A stretch of DNA of 64,000 nt from Hyaloperonospora brassicae (GCA_947650285.1 CANTFL010000289.1:62001-126000), one strand, 5' to 3'. Shown: positions 33,840 through 46,234, counted from the first letter of the stretch. Notes: generated by a model from the letters alone, not told the origin. Made by a program: numbers and translations.

Positions 33840-35140
33840 AGGGAAGCCAAAGCGGCTCTCTTAGCTGAATTTTCTGAAGCCGATGTTCTCACCGACATTG
33901 CAGGGCTTAGCCGTCAAAAATTCGCTGGTCCAGACGGTCTCAACAACGATTTTGTTAAGGATACGACGGCTCTGATGGTACCCGCTCTTGTAAGGGTTAG
34001 CAATGAGATTATGACTGGCGCGGAACCTCCACCCTCTTTTCTAGAGGCCCTGATCATACCACTGAGGAAAAAAGGTTATTCGGCGGATGCGATGGTTTAC
34101 CGACCTATTGCCTTGCTCCAATCGAGTCCAAGATATTAACCAAGGTTTTAGCGACCCGATTACAACGTGTGTTGCCCACAATTATTGGTGTTTCGAAGCA
34201 AGGTTTCGTCCACGGCAGGCAGATGCATAAATTAGTGATGATGATGCTTTCTCAATAAGCGACAGCTACAACGGACGACACCCTGACAGCCATGAATATT
34301 AGGGTCATTCTCTTGCTGGATTTTTGTTAAGCCTATGACACTGTTGACAGGGAATTTCTCTGCGAGGCTCTAACGACATTTGGATTTTCTGAGCGATACG
34401 TACAGCTAATTCGTCGGCTTTACACATGAGTCAACGCGACCTTTTTAGTCAACGGAGAAAAATCCGACCCATTCTCAGTGGTATCGGGTATTCGTCAAGG
34501 CTGCCCTCTCCCCCCTCTGCTTTCTTAATCGTAATGGAGTTATTGGGCATCGCAATACAACAATCGCCCGTCTTGCGAGGGATTCCGATACCAGGGGGCA
34601 CAGGGGGTCGGCATACGTTTTCAGCGTTTTTGTATGACTCAACGGTTTTTCTAGATAAAGCGTGTCAGCTTGACCAGGCGCTCGGGATAGTATCTCACTT
34701 TGGAGATTTGTCTAGGCTGGTAGCTCAGCCGGCCAAGATCAAGCTGATTTTTATTAACAAAGGGGTGCGCTTACAGACGTTGCGTGGCATATTGGTACTT
34801 CAAACAGTGGATACAGTGCGGTACTTGGGCTATGAAGTAGGTACAGGCGACCCACAACATTATAATTGGGCGCTTCGCATCATGAAGATTCAACGACGAT
34901 TTTTCACGGCTTCCACGATTGATACAAGCGTGGAGAATCGCGTGATGGTATTAAATTCCACCATCCCACTGGAGATTCTGTTTACGGCTGCGGTTTTCGA
35001 AATTCCTGACTGGGAGATCAGGGGCGTACAAAATTTGTATAACTATTTCTGTGGGCACACGCAACCACCACAGAAGCGGTCCGTCACAAGATCAATCCGT
35101 GTCTCCTCTTTACTCCGACTACGGACGGGGGAGTAGGGCT
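33840..35140 (+). pseudogene. LINE reverse transcriptase, broken
   Basis: RT blocks are recognisable through several stops: KFAGPDGLNNDFVKD, ALIIPLRKKGYSADAMVYRPIALL, LLDFC-stop-[21 protein letters not shown] and the catalytic region as FSAFLYDSTVFLD (the canonical Y/F-A-D-D is lost). The frame 34426-35136 then gives the thumb and following region (TVRYLGYEVG). Confidence 0.75.
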
Positions 35141-36880
35141 AGCTTCAATAGAGGTTGCTATTAAAACACAGCGCACCAAACACGCTCCCCGGTGGCTCAC
35201 ACAAGCTCACGACAAGTATTTTGGAGCGTGGCGTTTTTGGGCTTATCAGGGTCAGCCGACTACTTCAGCACTTGTTTTGCACGAACGGCCGCGGTCAGGG
35301 GGGTGGTCAATCTCTTTGTCAAAGCCTGCCAAAACTTTATTCATAGCGGATATTGACAAGCTTCTGGAGCCTACAGACGACCAATTATGCCTGTTTGGAG
35401 ATCGGGTACGTGCGTACACACCAACTCTACTTGCCGGTGCAGGTAGCTGGTGGAAAGAGGATGAATGGGTTCTGTCTTATTACTCGACTTTTTCTGAAGC
35501 ATTATCACATGGATCACCACTTGAAATCTATTCATCAATTCTGGGGGACGCTTGGATGGAGCAAGAATCCATATATCCGGGATGCACGGGGCAGGCAGTT
35601 GCTCGGCTATACGTATGATCGGATTGTACCATGCACCATCTCGGCTTGCGTAATAGGCGGACGGGGCCGTTCGAGTTTATCTTCAGCATACCACTTTCCG
35701 GACAGCACGTCACCAATCATTCGCACCCCAAGCTACGACGATGGGCAACAGCGATATTGCTGGCATTCGCACCTTTTCGTATCGGGACTGATGTAGCGCT
35801 CCAGCCTCGGTTGACACTTCGGCACGCTACTCCTTTTCGGCATGACTATGACTGGTCCTCCGAATGTCGGGGTTGTATATTTGGAGTGAGGAGGGGTCAC
35901 AAGGTCCCATAGGAAGCTAGGATCCACCTGACGCAGGCGGCCGACGGGTTTCGTTGGGTTTTCACAACCAGGATTTCTGAACTAGTGACGAGTAGTGAAG
36001 TGGAAAGGTCAATATGGATTGAACAACTTCAGCAGAACGGCGTAGTGTTTAACGCTCATCTTCGACATCATCGGTTTCCATGAGCGGTCGCAGATGAGGT
36101 GTCAAATGCATCCATTCGCACAACAATTTCTTGTCTGTCATATAAGCTTCACAAACACCAGCTTGCTGTGGCATTACGACCACTGATGCAGCGTCTGGAA
36201 GCTGCCACCAGAACGGAACGATGACAGCGAGCTGTAGCGCATCAGAGACCGTCTCAAATTTGGCACCATGCACATGGGCTCACAGAATACCAGGTGTGGA
36301 CTTGCTATCGTATAGCAACCATGCAGCTCAACCCCACCATGAGAACCTTAACGACGACAATAGTTGTCGTGCACATCAAGCATGTTGAGGGGTTCAAGAA
36401 ACACAGCCCCACATATTCTGGTATTGCCCGAAGGCGCGTTCGTGTTGGGCAAAATTAATTGGTCATTGGACCGGTGAAACTGTGGCAGACCTGTTTGGTA
36501 CTTGTCAATATCTCGGCAGTGCCAATCGTCAAGCCCCAGCGATCTCACCACGGTTGAGACAACGGTTGCTTAAACGATTCACGGAAGACGCAGCGGCAGG
36601 GGTCCGCGTCTGGAAACGGATTTGGTTTCTCTTGAGTACCATGTGCCTCATTCACTTATGGCAGGAGCGAGACGATGCGGTGTTCAGGGGACTGCTGACC
36701 ACGACATCGCATAGTGTCACCCGTTTTTGGGAGTCAGGGACACGTCAACTCAAGATCTGGCTTAACGCGAACACCGAGGTATCAGTACTGTCGTCCAAGG
36801 GGCTCTCTTGCATGCCAATATCGAAATTTTTACCCAAGCACCCCGAGACATCGGGGCTTCTCCGGGTAATAGTCACGTAA
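35141..36880 (+). pseudogene. LINE ORF2 C-terminal region
   Basis: Remnants of the long C-terminal part are spread over three frames. Near 36390-36480 a Cys-His pattern reads HIFWYCPKARSCWAKLIGHW. It is followed in frame 36482-36880 by LRQRLLKRFTEDAAAGVRVWKRIWFLL and HLWQERDDAVFRG. This is the usual tail of L1-like ORF2. Confidence 0.6.
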
Positions 36881-36971
36881 CTCTTCCGGATCCGGACTTG
36901 ATTTCCTGGCTCAGAAGCTTTCAGACATTTGTACAGAATCACATGTTGATAGACCGTCATGAAATCTTTCT

Positions 36972-36989
36972 CTTTTGTTTACATCTGGC
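36972..36989. repeat. Right 18-bp target-site duplication of the LINE
   Basis: It is an exact copy of 20264-20281. The sequence after it continues the pre-insertion locus. Confidence 0.85.
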
Positions 36990-38462
36990 GACAATTTGTG
37001 CCCATTTTATGACAAAAATAGGAAAGATTTATGCCTTATTGTGAATGCTAGATTTGCGGATAGTATTCAAAAATCTTACCTTCAAACGTGATATTCGGCA
37101 GCAGTTAACAACACGCTGCGCTTGACTAATGCAAGCAACCGATCGAGCTATGAAATCCACCAGTTAGTTCTAGACGCGTGTTATGGTGACGAGCCAGTAT
37201 TCAAGCCTATGTGTTTGCTTTTCAATGTCGTAAAAAGTATGTTTCAGAGATATATATGTATGTTTACCACTTCTACGCTCTAATAAATTCTCTTTCTTGA
37301 TTTCCTCTGATCTTACCTAATTCAGATATCTTTGCTTCCTCTGCACGTTACCATAGACGTGAGTTGTACTCGGTGTGAGTGGTTCATCAATTGACTAGGT
37401 ACGTGTGCCGTGTAATGTACCACGAATATAGATTAGTCTCGCTTCAGCCACCAATGGTGCCCTCAGGTTTGCGTTATTAGAGGGTAAATACTTACCGTAT
37501 CGAATACTCAGGATGTTTCTTTGTGGAACAAAATACGTTTGCATTTTGTTCGATACAAGATGCGTACCTTGTTACGGCGTCTGTGATCACGAAAGTTAAA
37601 ATTTTTGTGAAGGCATACACCTGTAGCACTAGATGCGGTCGATTCTCCGACAAGTAGAATACCTTTGAGCGAGAACTAGAAGCTCCGTTAGCGAAACAGA
37701 CGCGATTTGTTCCTCTGGCGTAGAGGATGGCATTGCTCCGCTACATGCGATCTCGTAGCACCTGCCTACACTGTCAAACGTGAGGAATGCTTACGAAACC
37801 ATCAGTTTAAGCGTGGGGGCCCATCATCGGATAGCAGATAGTGTTCCGTAGAGAGATCAGGTACTCATCCACATAGAAATGGTGTCTGATGATAGCTTGC
37901 ACGCTACGTGTAAGATGGTCAATCTCTTACATGTCATTTGCAAGAATTGCGCCAATGTGTACATATTATCTTTATAAAAAATATCTAGCAATACTACTCG
38001 TGCGTGCAAATACTGCTGAAACGTTACCTTTCGAGGTATTATTCGGTATAGCTTTTCTTATTTGGTCCATATAGGCCATGATGTATTAACCGAATTAATC
38101 AACAATTGCTGCTAGACGCCGCAATGGGAGGTGATTGAGATTATGCATTGAAAGTTTGTACTTCATTATAGTGTCAGTGCTAAAGAACGTGCATTAAATG
38201 GGCTCACCTCTATCAATTATGTATCTTGTGAGCATAAACCCATTTATTACAACTCTTACTCAGATCTTTAACTTTCTCTGCACGTACAATGCACATGTAG
38301 TTTTGGGAGCGTACACCCTTATACTGTTACCGTAAAGGGCCTACCAGCTATCCAGTGATATTTGTGGCTCGTAAGACGTTGTTTACCAACCTGTACTGCC
38401 TCCACATCTTATACTGTATAGATCCATGGTCTGGATAACTAAAAAGAGCGGGATGCAAGGCT
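36990..38462. other. AT-rich stretch with retroelement relics, no gene
   Basis: No coding frame is supported. A relic of the Gypsy LTR box (TGCTGCTAGACG flanked by CAACAAT and CAATGGGAGG) lies at about 38103-38138, and a hairpin GAACAAAAT with ATTTTGTTC lies at about 37525-37550. Both suggest the stretch contains a decayed LTR or fragment of the same Gypsy lineage. Confidence 0.45.
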
Positions 38463-38467
38463 CGACC

Positions 38468-38927
38468 TGTAACGGGGTGAGTCCGTTACATAAAGTTGAT
38501 ACGAAGGTACCAATTTTTGGTACTATCGATTTCGATAATACTCAATCAACATCACTCGAGAAGAGGTGATGTTGGCGGAATATTACTCCCGAGATTAATA
38601 TTCGTGGGTGCTCCACTTTTGGTTCATGTCCTTACATTAACCAAATTAACCACCAATCGCTGCTAGACGCGCACAATGGGTGGTGAGCAAGAGACCCACA
38701 CAGGAGACGGTAGTTTGATATAGTTAGATCAGGACAAAAGATGATTCACAAAAGAAACATAACTGTGTTAAATAATAGTTCAGCTTTTCCTCAGACATGT
38801 CCTTCGTGTTCTGTTTGCTTCGGTTGCGAGTCCTCACCACATGTACGAGACGTCAAATGCATGCAGCCTTGTGTAGAGTCTACACAAGGTCTCGCCAGTC
38901 ATCTGGAAAGAATCGTGCCCTGTTACG
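38468..38927 (+). repeat. Gypsy-2 5' LTR
   Basis: It begins TGTAACGGGG and ends TGTTACG. It contains the perfect hairpin CCTTGTGTAG (38867-38876) with CTACACAAGG (38880-38889). Confidence 0.9.
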
Positions 38928-38929
38928 CC

Positions 38930-38938
38930 TGGTAGCAC
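38930..38938 (+). promoter_or_regulatory. Gypsy-2 primer-binding site
   Basis: TGGTAGCAC lies two bases after the LTR, identical to Gypsy-1. Confidence 0.75.
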
Positions 38939-38977
38939 TTTGTAGCTCTTCCAGCGACCAAAAAAACCTCATCTAAC

Positions 38978-39980
38978 ATGAAAATGTTAGATGACGAGGA
39001 AAGCTTTCACGCCACGCGTGAAGACTTTAACCATATGACTGACCTCGAATAGAGGGCGATAGGACGTATGAGTTCTACCGTAGGCGAAATCGTCATTAGC
39101 GCCATGTTGGAGTCTCTTGACAGATACCAACATCATGTTGCTATATCTAGATTCATTCAAAATGAACCTGTCGCCGAACGAGAGAAATTAGCCTTGCTTC
39201 ACCAGCAAGGCTCTCAACAGGCCGAGCAGTTAAAAGAACTCGGGGCTCAACAGACAGAGCCGTTGAGACGGCAGCAATTTAATGCTGCTGTGAGCGGGAC
39301 GACACACACGCGTCGTCCCGAAATCTTGAAGGTTGACATTTCCAGGTACAGAGGAGTCGAGGAAGACTCCCTGTTGTCATGGTTCGTCAAACTCGACCGA
39401 GCCATAAAATCACGTCGCATCGACGATGAGCAAATGAAGCTCATATTTGCTCAGACCCACTTGTCGCGACGTGCCAAGACTTGGGCCTTAGGGCTGGATA
39501 AGCGACCCATACGTTTTTGAGTCGCTAGAAGCCTTTAAGACCCGGCCCGAACAAATGTTTGAACCTCCACGGGATGAGTTCAGGAATCGATCAGAGCTCC
39601 TGTAAGTTAAACAGGGAAAGAGTGATGTGCGCGCTTACGCTCAGAATATACGACTCCTCGCGATTAGTATAACTGCTAATCCTGTACATGATCACACGTT
39701 GATTACTGTGTTCGTAATAGGGCTCGCAGAAGGGCCCGTTAGGAGTTACCTGTTCCGCTTAGAGTTGGATACGCTTGAAAAAGCAATCTCAGCTGCGGAA
39801 CAGGAGGACTTTAGCATGATACAGGCTCATGCTAGCTCGAGACCTTATCGTCCACCGAGACGACAAGAGGCCAAGGTTCAAAACCAATGAACCTCGGTTA
39901 TGTTGAGAGCGAGAGACCTCGATCTTTAAACAACAAGCGATTGAAGAAGTGCAATCTCTGTCAGAAATCAGGACACTAAG
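38978..39980 (+). pseudogene. gag: Gypsy-2 gag, broken
   Basis: The frame opens at ATG 38978 (MKMLDDEESFHATRED). It has a TAG where Gypsy-1 encodes Trp (DLE-stop-RAI versus DIEWSAI), continues through the Gag core (RIDDEQMKLIFAQTHL), shifts frame near 39500, and ends in CNLCQKSGH-stop-GYEC, a knuckle with a stop inside. Confidence 0.82.
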
Positions 39981-40129
39981 GTTACGAGTGTAGTACCCCT
40001 CGCCCAATATCAATCAGTACTGAGCGAAAAGATCGACAATTTGCCAAAAAGGGCAATGCGTTAGGGTCCAACGTTGTTGCGAAGCCGCAATTGCGAAGTG
40101 GACGATCAAAATATGGCCGAGGTCAGTAG

Positions 40130-40630
40130 GGGCGGAGCGCCCTAATGATCTAGCAACCTCTAGCAAATTTGCAAATCTTTTGACGAAAGTTGCTCAAGAT
40201 ACACAAGCATTGTGTGTCTTTGCACCTGGTGATGAGGTATCACTCATCACCTTGAAGTTGCAAAAGACAAAGGATTTGTCACATCGTGCTCTAGTTGACT
40301 GTTAGATATCGAACAATCTTGTTCATCTTCAGTCATTAGAGAGTCGTAGGCTCAAGTTCGTTGAGCGCGATAGTCCTCTCACGAGGGATGACGGTGCGCC
40401 TTGCCCCAGACGCATCGATAACCATTTTAAAACGTGTAGTGGGAATCCACTTTACGTCTGAGGGCGAACAGTACGATGATGAATTCATCGTAACGGATCT
40501 GGATGACAAGTTTGATATCATCCTGCGATAACCTGGGCTCAGAAGGTAAGAGCCAAGGGTGATCTGGCAGCATCGATCCGTGAAGATGCCTGCCGCTCGT
40601 TCATCAGGTGGCCATCTGATAAACGTCTTG
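40130..40630 (+). pseudogene. Gypsy-2 protease region, heavily decayed
   Basis: Fragments align to Gypsy-1 (ALVDC-stop-ISNNLVHLQSL, DEFIVTDLDDKFDIIL). The catalytic Asp is present in VDC, but the next codon is a stop. Confidence 0.65.
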
Positions 40631-41069
40631 GAGCGTTCACAAATGTGTGGATGTACTGCGAGTAAGTGAGATGGCCTCACTTTCGGTACGGTCGTTAGCA
40701 CGACTGCAAAAGACCTCAGTGTAGTTGATCACTACAATGTGTAGTGAGCTCCTGGCGGCTGTACAGAAGTACAGGCAGCGCCGAAGGTCCACCACTCGAA
40801 TGAGTCGAGTGAACCGGGACATGGATGAATGCCGAGCGATCAACATCCTAGGACGAGCAAACCGATTGTCCAGAAGCGGCCTCACGTTTATGATAGGTCG
40901 ACTGGAGAGTCGACCGTAGACAATCGGGACCTGAATGTGGTTGCACGGCCACAGTCAGAAGCCGTAGAGGGAATAAGTCCCCCACGTACTTGAGGAAGAA
41001 ATTCCTCGAGCATCACTTGCTGAGAAATTAGGCTTTCAACAACCGGAGCGGGCAAGACATCAGCAGACT

Positions 41070-42400
41070 GTGGATTCAAGTTTACAGGAAGAAACCGAGA
41101 CGTTGGCCGATTTGGTCAATGACGGATCAAGCGTAGGCGCGTATACGCTTGACCTGATTGTGCTTCCGAAGTTAACTTCGGAGATAACTCAATTGCCAAC
41201 GCTAGAATCGAAACGGGTTTTGCGTGATCTGCGTAGTGGCAAGGTCAAGCAGATCTGCATACTCGTCACAGAGGATGAGCATGTGACCGATATTTGGTCG
41301 GCAATGTTGTTTGATAAGAACGATCGAGTTCTAATCAGCTCATCGATGGACGAAAGTGTACTCGATGAGAAGACTCGGATTGAACGATACACGTCTCAAT
41401 CCTGGGAGTCACTTCAGGCAAATCCTTTGTATAAGGATTTGTTCGAATTCAGGGATGTATTCCCTGAATCAGTACCATGCGAGTTGCCTAAGGATAAAGG
41501 CATTTGACACGAAACCGAGCTCAAACCGGGCTCGAAGTATTGTGTCATGAAGCAGTGGCCACTGCCTCGTGAACAAGTACTAGTGATTGACACGTTCTTT
41601 GTCGGTCATTTTGTAGCGGTTCATGTGAGGGAATCAAATTCCCCTTACACCTAAACGACCTTCTGTTTGAGGAAGGCCACAGAAGGATGGCGGATAGTGC
41701 ACGCATTCAACAAATTGAATGCTGAAACGGTACCGGCTCAAACGCCGATACCGAGGAAGGACGTAATCATAGATGGTATGTCAAAGAGTACCATCTCTTC
41801 GTCCACGAATCTGATGGACGGATTCTATCAGATCCTCATGCGTGAACGGGGTGTTCCGTACACAGCAGTGAGCACCCCCAGTGGTGTGCTGTGGGAGTGG
41901 CTAGTGATTACACAGGGGTATAGCAATTCCCCTGCAACATTCAACAGATGTGTAACAGATCTGTTGAAACAGATGCGAGGATTTTGCACCTAGTTACTTC
42001 GACGATGTGTTCGTCCATAGCCGGGCTATGAACGGGAAGACGGACGTGGTAGTTCACAGAACACACGTTCGTCAGGTTCTTCAACTTATGCGCAAGCATA
42101 AGTTGTACGCAAACCTCAAGAAGTGTATATACGCGTCTAGAGAAATACCGCTCTTTGGGTGCATCGTGGGTAAGCGCGGCCTGCGCTCTGATCCCGAGCA
42201 GATCGGGGTGATCACCGACTGGCCTGCGCCAGTCGATGTCTAGGGACTTCGTAAGTTCCTTGGACTCGCGGCGTACTTGCACAAGTACTCGCGCAACTAC
42301 GACGAGATGACCGTGCATCTTTCTTGTTTACTCAAGGAAAAGGTGAAGTTGTCATGGAACGCTGACTATCAGCGCGCTTTGAAGGGATCACGAAAAGTTT
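41070..42400 (+). pseudogene. pol: Gypsy-2 reverse transcriptase, broken
   Basis: The linker and RT blocks are clear: FELRDVFPESVPCELPKDKG-like entry, WRIVHAFNKLNAETVPAQTP, LMDGFYQILMRERGVPYTAV (intact where Gypsy-1 has a stop) and QGYSNSPATFNRCV. A frameshift follows, then YFDDVFVHSRAM with the two catalytic aspartates and HKLYANLKKCIYA. A TAG at 42241 interrupts before GLRKFLGLA. Confidence 0.85.
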
Positions 42401-42401
42401 A

Positions 42402-42850
42402 ATGCAATCGCCCGTACCGGCGATTGTGGATCAGGACACACCATTTCATGTGGTCCGTGACGCCAGAGATTTTGCAATCGGCTGTGCGTTGATGCAATTT
42501 GACACAGATGGCGCGGAGCGCGTCATCTGCTATCAATCGCGTCAGCTGCAAGCAGATAAACGCAAATATTTAGTGCATGAAAAGGAACACCTTGCCTTTA
42601 AATGTGCACTGGCTAAGTTCTGCGTCTATCTCACTTTAGAACGATAAATCATCGTCTACATGGACCATGAGTCTTTACGCACAGCCGTGAATAGACCACA
42701 CCACGCGCAAAAAATGTCGAAGTGGCGATCTTTCTTCGCGAAGTATAACTTTGTCGTGGAGTATAAATCAAAACGACCGTCGTCGTCAAAGATTCGCGCT
42801 CGCGTCGGCTCGGTTTTGAGCCGGCTGCGCAAGTCAACAGTCAGGTCAAG
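42402..42850 (+). pseudogene. pol: Gypsy-2 RNase H-like region
   Basis: FHVVRDARDFAIGCALMQFD and VICYQSRQLQADKRKY match the Ty3 RNase H. A TAA at about 42645 and frame changes break it. Confidence 0.75.
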
Positions 42851-42859
42851 CCCACTGTT

Positions 42860-43760
42860 GTGATGCTATCAGTTAGAGCGCCGTCTTCGGCTTTACTCGA
42901 TGACGAGCAAAAGGCATACGCAGGAGATCAGGATTTCCTACAATTGATCAAAAACTTTGAGAATACATCGCGGAAATCATTGGTAAATTTGCCAGTACTA
43001 TACCGTTCCTCTTTTTTCAGTACACGATTTGCAACGAATTGCCGTACTATACCGGGTGTCGTCGCTTATCATGAATATTGGCGATCGCATATCGTGCATG
43101 AACATCAGATGCACCAACATGTAGGCATTATGGCGGTGAGAAGACTTATGTCACATTAAGTCGTGACTTTTACTGGCCTACCAATATCAATTTGTACGCA
43201 AGTACATACGTTCTTGCAAATCTGTCAGCGGTGAAGCCTATTCCGTCATCCGAGCGCCATCGCAACCTCTGTCGGTTCCGGAAGAGTGTTTGGAGTCCGC
43301 TTCAAAGGACTTCGTCTTCAGTTTTCCTGAAGACGACCACAAGAATAATGGGATGCTTGTGTTCGTTGACCGGTTCAGTAAGATGGTTCATCTTGCTGTA
43401 GTTACCGAGTCGACCACGGCACAGGGCTGTGCTCGTGACTTTATCGACACGATATTTCGAGTTCACGGCGGACTTTTGGCAATCCGTGTTCCGGTCTCTC
43501 GAAACACAATTGAAGATGTCCACTTCTGATCATCCTGAAACATATGGTCAGACGGAACGTGCGAACCGTTTCCTCGAAGTGATCCTTTGAGAATATGTCC
43601 ACTCGTTCTTGAGTTGGAGAGAATTCCTACCGATGGTGGAATATGCCATCGATATTCGGTGCATGCTTCAACCCAGCATACACCGTTCTTCGTGAATGGT
43701 TTACGCTATACACGCCTTCCCGCCCTATTAGGGCGTGATTCTGAAATAAAGGGGGGGGGG
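42860..43760 (+). pseudogene. pol: Gypsy-2 integrase, broken
   Basis: The core begins ESASKDFVFSFPEDDHKNNG and continues MVHLAVVTESTTAQGCARDFIDTIF. The second Asp region is partly deleted (VHGGLLAIRV), and the final part is SDHPETYGQTERANRF-like in another frame. Confidence 0.75.
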
Positions 43761-44871
43761 GCTTGCTCAAGCAAATACCGTTCTGGCTCCAGCTCATTAC
43801 GTGCCGACGCTAACGTCGCCACGTATGATGCTGACGTCCATCAGGTCAATATCGAAGAAGAAGATCATCCCAATAATAGCGATGACACTATTATTGAGTC
43901 AGATGACGATGGCGATGCTTGTATTTTCAGCATCGCCAAAGACTTCTCCAACGAGGACGGTGACACCCTCGCTGATGAACAGAAAGAGGAAAGGACCCTT
44001 TCTGCAGTTCGCACAAGGAGAACAAAACAAAACAATGTCTCGTCAGCAGGAGTATTTCTGCTGGCCCGAGAAGCTGTAGTCCTTTTCGTGCAGGAATCCA
44101 TCGCTCACGAGATGGACAAGCAAAAATGGAACACTGCTAAGAATGGAAGAGCAATTGTTCCTTCATTTATTGAAGGTGATTTAGTGCTACTTTCTACGGT
44201 ACATCTACCTGGACATGTAGCAAATAACGTGGTCAGCAGTAAACTAGTGCCCAAGTACATCGGTACCTTTCGTGTGATGCGCCGACAAGGCAACGCATAC
44301 ACGATCAAGCTGCCACGTAGGATGCGCACGCATCCTAAATTTTACGTGGGGCGTCTCCGCCCGTACTGTCAGTACGAGCCCTCTTCCGACGGTGAAGATA
44401 ACCCTCACGTTCAAGAACCTCCATCAGGTTCTTGCGTTCGCGATACAGGCGATCAGTATAGACGCGCAGTGAAGAGACCTCTCCATGCAATTGAGAGATC
44501 TCCCTGCGAGCTGTCTCCAGCTCTATATCCAGGGAACGGAAATTCCGTTCGATCGGGAGCTGTGCGAGGACATAATCAGCACGATCCTTTGCACGTTCAA
44601 CCTCACGATCCTTGCGGTACTTCCGCACAGAATCGGTCAGAGAGAAGCGTCTGTATCGCTCGTGCTCCGAATACTCACGCGATTCAGCGACTTAGCGATC
44701 CATTTCGTGTTGGTCGAGATGCTGGGTCGAACGACTTGGATGAGGGTTTTCCTCCTCCTCCTTATTATTTGGTGGACTCACACGGTGGTCAACGCTTCCT
44801 TGTGGGTGGAGCGTATTTTGATCCACTGTGACGATTTAGGATCAAGGACGAGTTACCTCGTCCAGTGGTAG
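43760..44871 (+). pseudogene. Gypsy-2 integrase C-terminus and chromodomain start
   Basis: Frame 43587-44831 gives an acidic linker, then LVPKYIGTFRVMRRQGNAYT, FYVGRLRPYCQYEPS and YYLVDSHGGQRFLVGGAYF. The next piece lies in another frame (RILIHCDD, SYLVQW). It matches the Gypsy-1 chromodomain. Confidence 0.78.
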
Positions 44872-46115
44872 GGGTACCCACCCTCGTGTAACAGCCAAGA
44901 GCCCCGCTCATAGCTGATGGTGGATGTCCCCGGTCTCGTCGAATAGTACGACAAGACACACCTTTTGAAGATGAACGACCATCATCGTACGAACGCCCGG
45001 CGCGTTGGTAAAGGGATTGTAAAGTCTCAATCCCTTTGCGCTTCTCGGACGAGATGCGAACCCTCCAATACGGCTGATTAGGGAGGAAGGCCTCTTTAGG
45101 GGCGAGAACAGAGTTGATAACACAACTCTGACACTTCTCTACCCACGAGAGGCAAGGTAGACCTGCCTCTTGAGACAATTAGTGTAGTTTATACCGAGCG
45201 CCGGTTGGCGACTTCTGCTCAAACGTATTGCGAGCTGCAATAAGTTTGTCAAGACAGGCATCACGACCAACGTTTTCGACGTTGACGATAAACGCGTTCC
45301 GCGCTTGGGACAACGAAACTTCGTCTCGGTTGTGGTTGCCGTGGTACCATCGATGTCTGAGAAAGACATCGATGTAGTAATCATACTCAGTGCGGTAGTT
45401 TCTCGCACTGACATCAAAACCATGGAGTCTTGATGAGTTGAAAAGTAGGATCCAATGACTCCTAGTGGTATGAACAAACCACTTTCTGAATTTACTAATG
45501 AGAGTCATCCACGGCTTGTTCTTAGTAGCAGATTGTAACGCATCACGATCCTGCTCCACTTGCGTAGTGTCTCTGTGATCACTGCGATCGCCGCAATCAC
45601 TGGAATTGCTGTGGCTACGATGACTCCGCGAAGAGTATCGTCATCATTACGAGGACTAACGCCCTCATGTTGCGCTCTCGCATCACATGAATGCGTGCGC
45701 GATCAGCTCGATCCCCGCGACGAGTACTCATACTCGTCGGATAAACCGAACATCTCATGGCGCAGTCTCTCGTTGAAACTACCACGGGATACAGCTTTCG
45801 TCGTAACCGCACCCACAGCCTTACGGTTGGGCTTTGCGGCCGACTTACGTCGGACGGGGAATCCAACTCGCCCGAATAGACAAACTCCATTCCGGTATCG
45901 ATGCCCATTGAACTACCATTCTCAGCCGAAGCTGCGGATGAAGAATCTGCGCGTGGATGACCACGTGCACCTCCAACATCTGGTGTTGCAGGCTACTTAT
46001 CAGCAGCAGCAGGCGACGTATCACCTGATGCTGAAGCTTTCTCGCCGGCTGCACGCATCCGTGCAGCCGCGTCGGTCGCGGCCTTGTTTGCGCAGCGCAT
46101 AGACGGTCTCGTCAT
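44335..46115 (-). pseudogene. Gypsy-2 antisense ORF (conserved with Gypsy-1)
   Basis: It starts at ATG 46115 (MTRPSMRCANKAATDAAARM) with an Ala-rich N-terminus, then a stop, MGIDTGMEFVYSGELDSPSD, and the core frame 45559-45179. That core reads VSARNYRTEYDYYIDVFLRHRW, then NAFIVNVENVGRDACLDKLI, and ends SPTGARYKLH at TAA 45179. A C-terminal coiled coil (KDRADYVLAQLPIERNFRSL) ends at 44335. The core and coil align with Gypsy-1 on the antisense strand. The function is unknown. Confidence 0.65.
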
Positions 46116-46234
46116 GCGCTGAAAGCTGGAAGGAGTTGGTTGGAATAAACAAGTGCACTCTTTTCCCAGAGTAACAAGACGGTGGTTTCTCTATCACCAA
46201 TCAATCTTATCACTAACTATATTGACTGTTGGTG

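Larger units (their letters stand above)
20282..36971 (+). mobile_element. Decayed L1-like LINE (non-LTR retrotransposon), interrupted by Gypsy-1
   Basis: The element lies between the two copies of an 18-bp direct repeat. It is split by a 7.75-kb Gypsy insertion at 20450-28200, so the LINE itself is about 8.9 kb. After the short 5' piece (20282-20449) the coding part runs 28.2-36.9 kb: a gag-like ORF1 with a damaged zinc knuckle, a Pro-rich linker, an OTU-like protease segment, an apurinic-type endonuclease, a reverse transcriptase and the C-terminal region common to oomycete L1-like ORF2 (CPKARSCWAKLIGHWTG). Every domain is broken by stops or frameshifts. The 3' end before the right duplication has no long poly(A). 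The clade assignment (L1/Tx1-like) rests on the endonuclease plus RT order. Confidence 0.8.
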
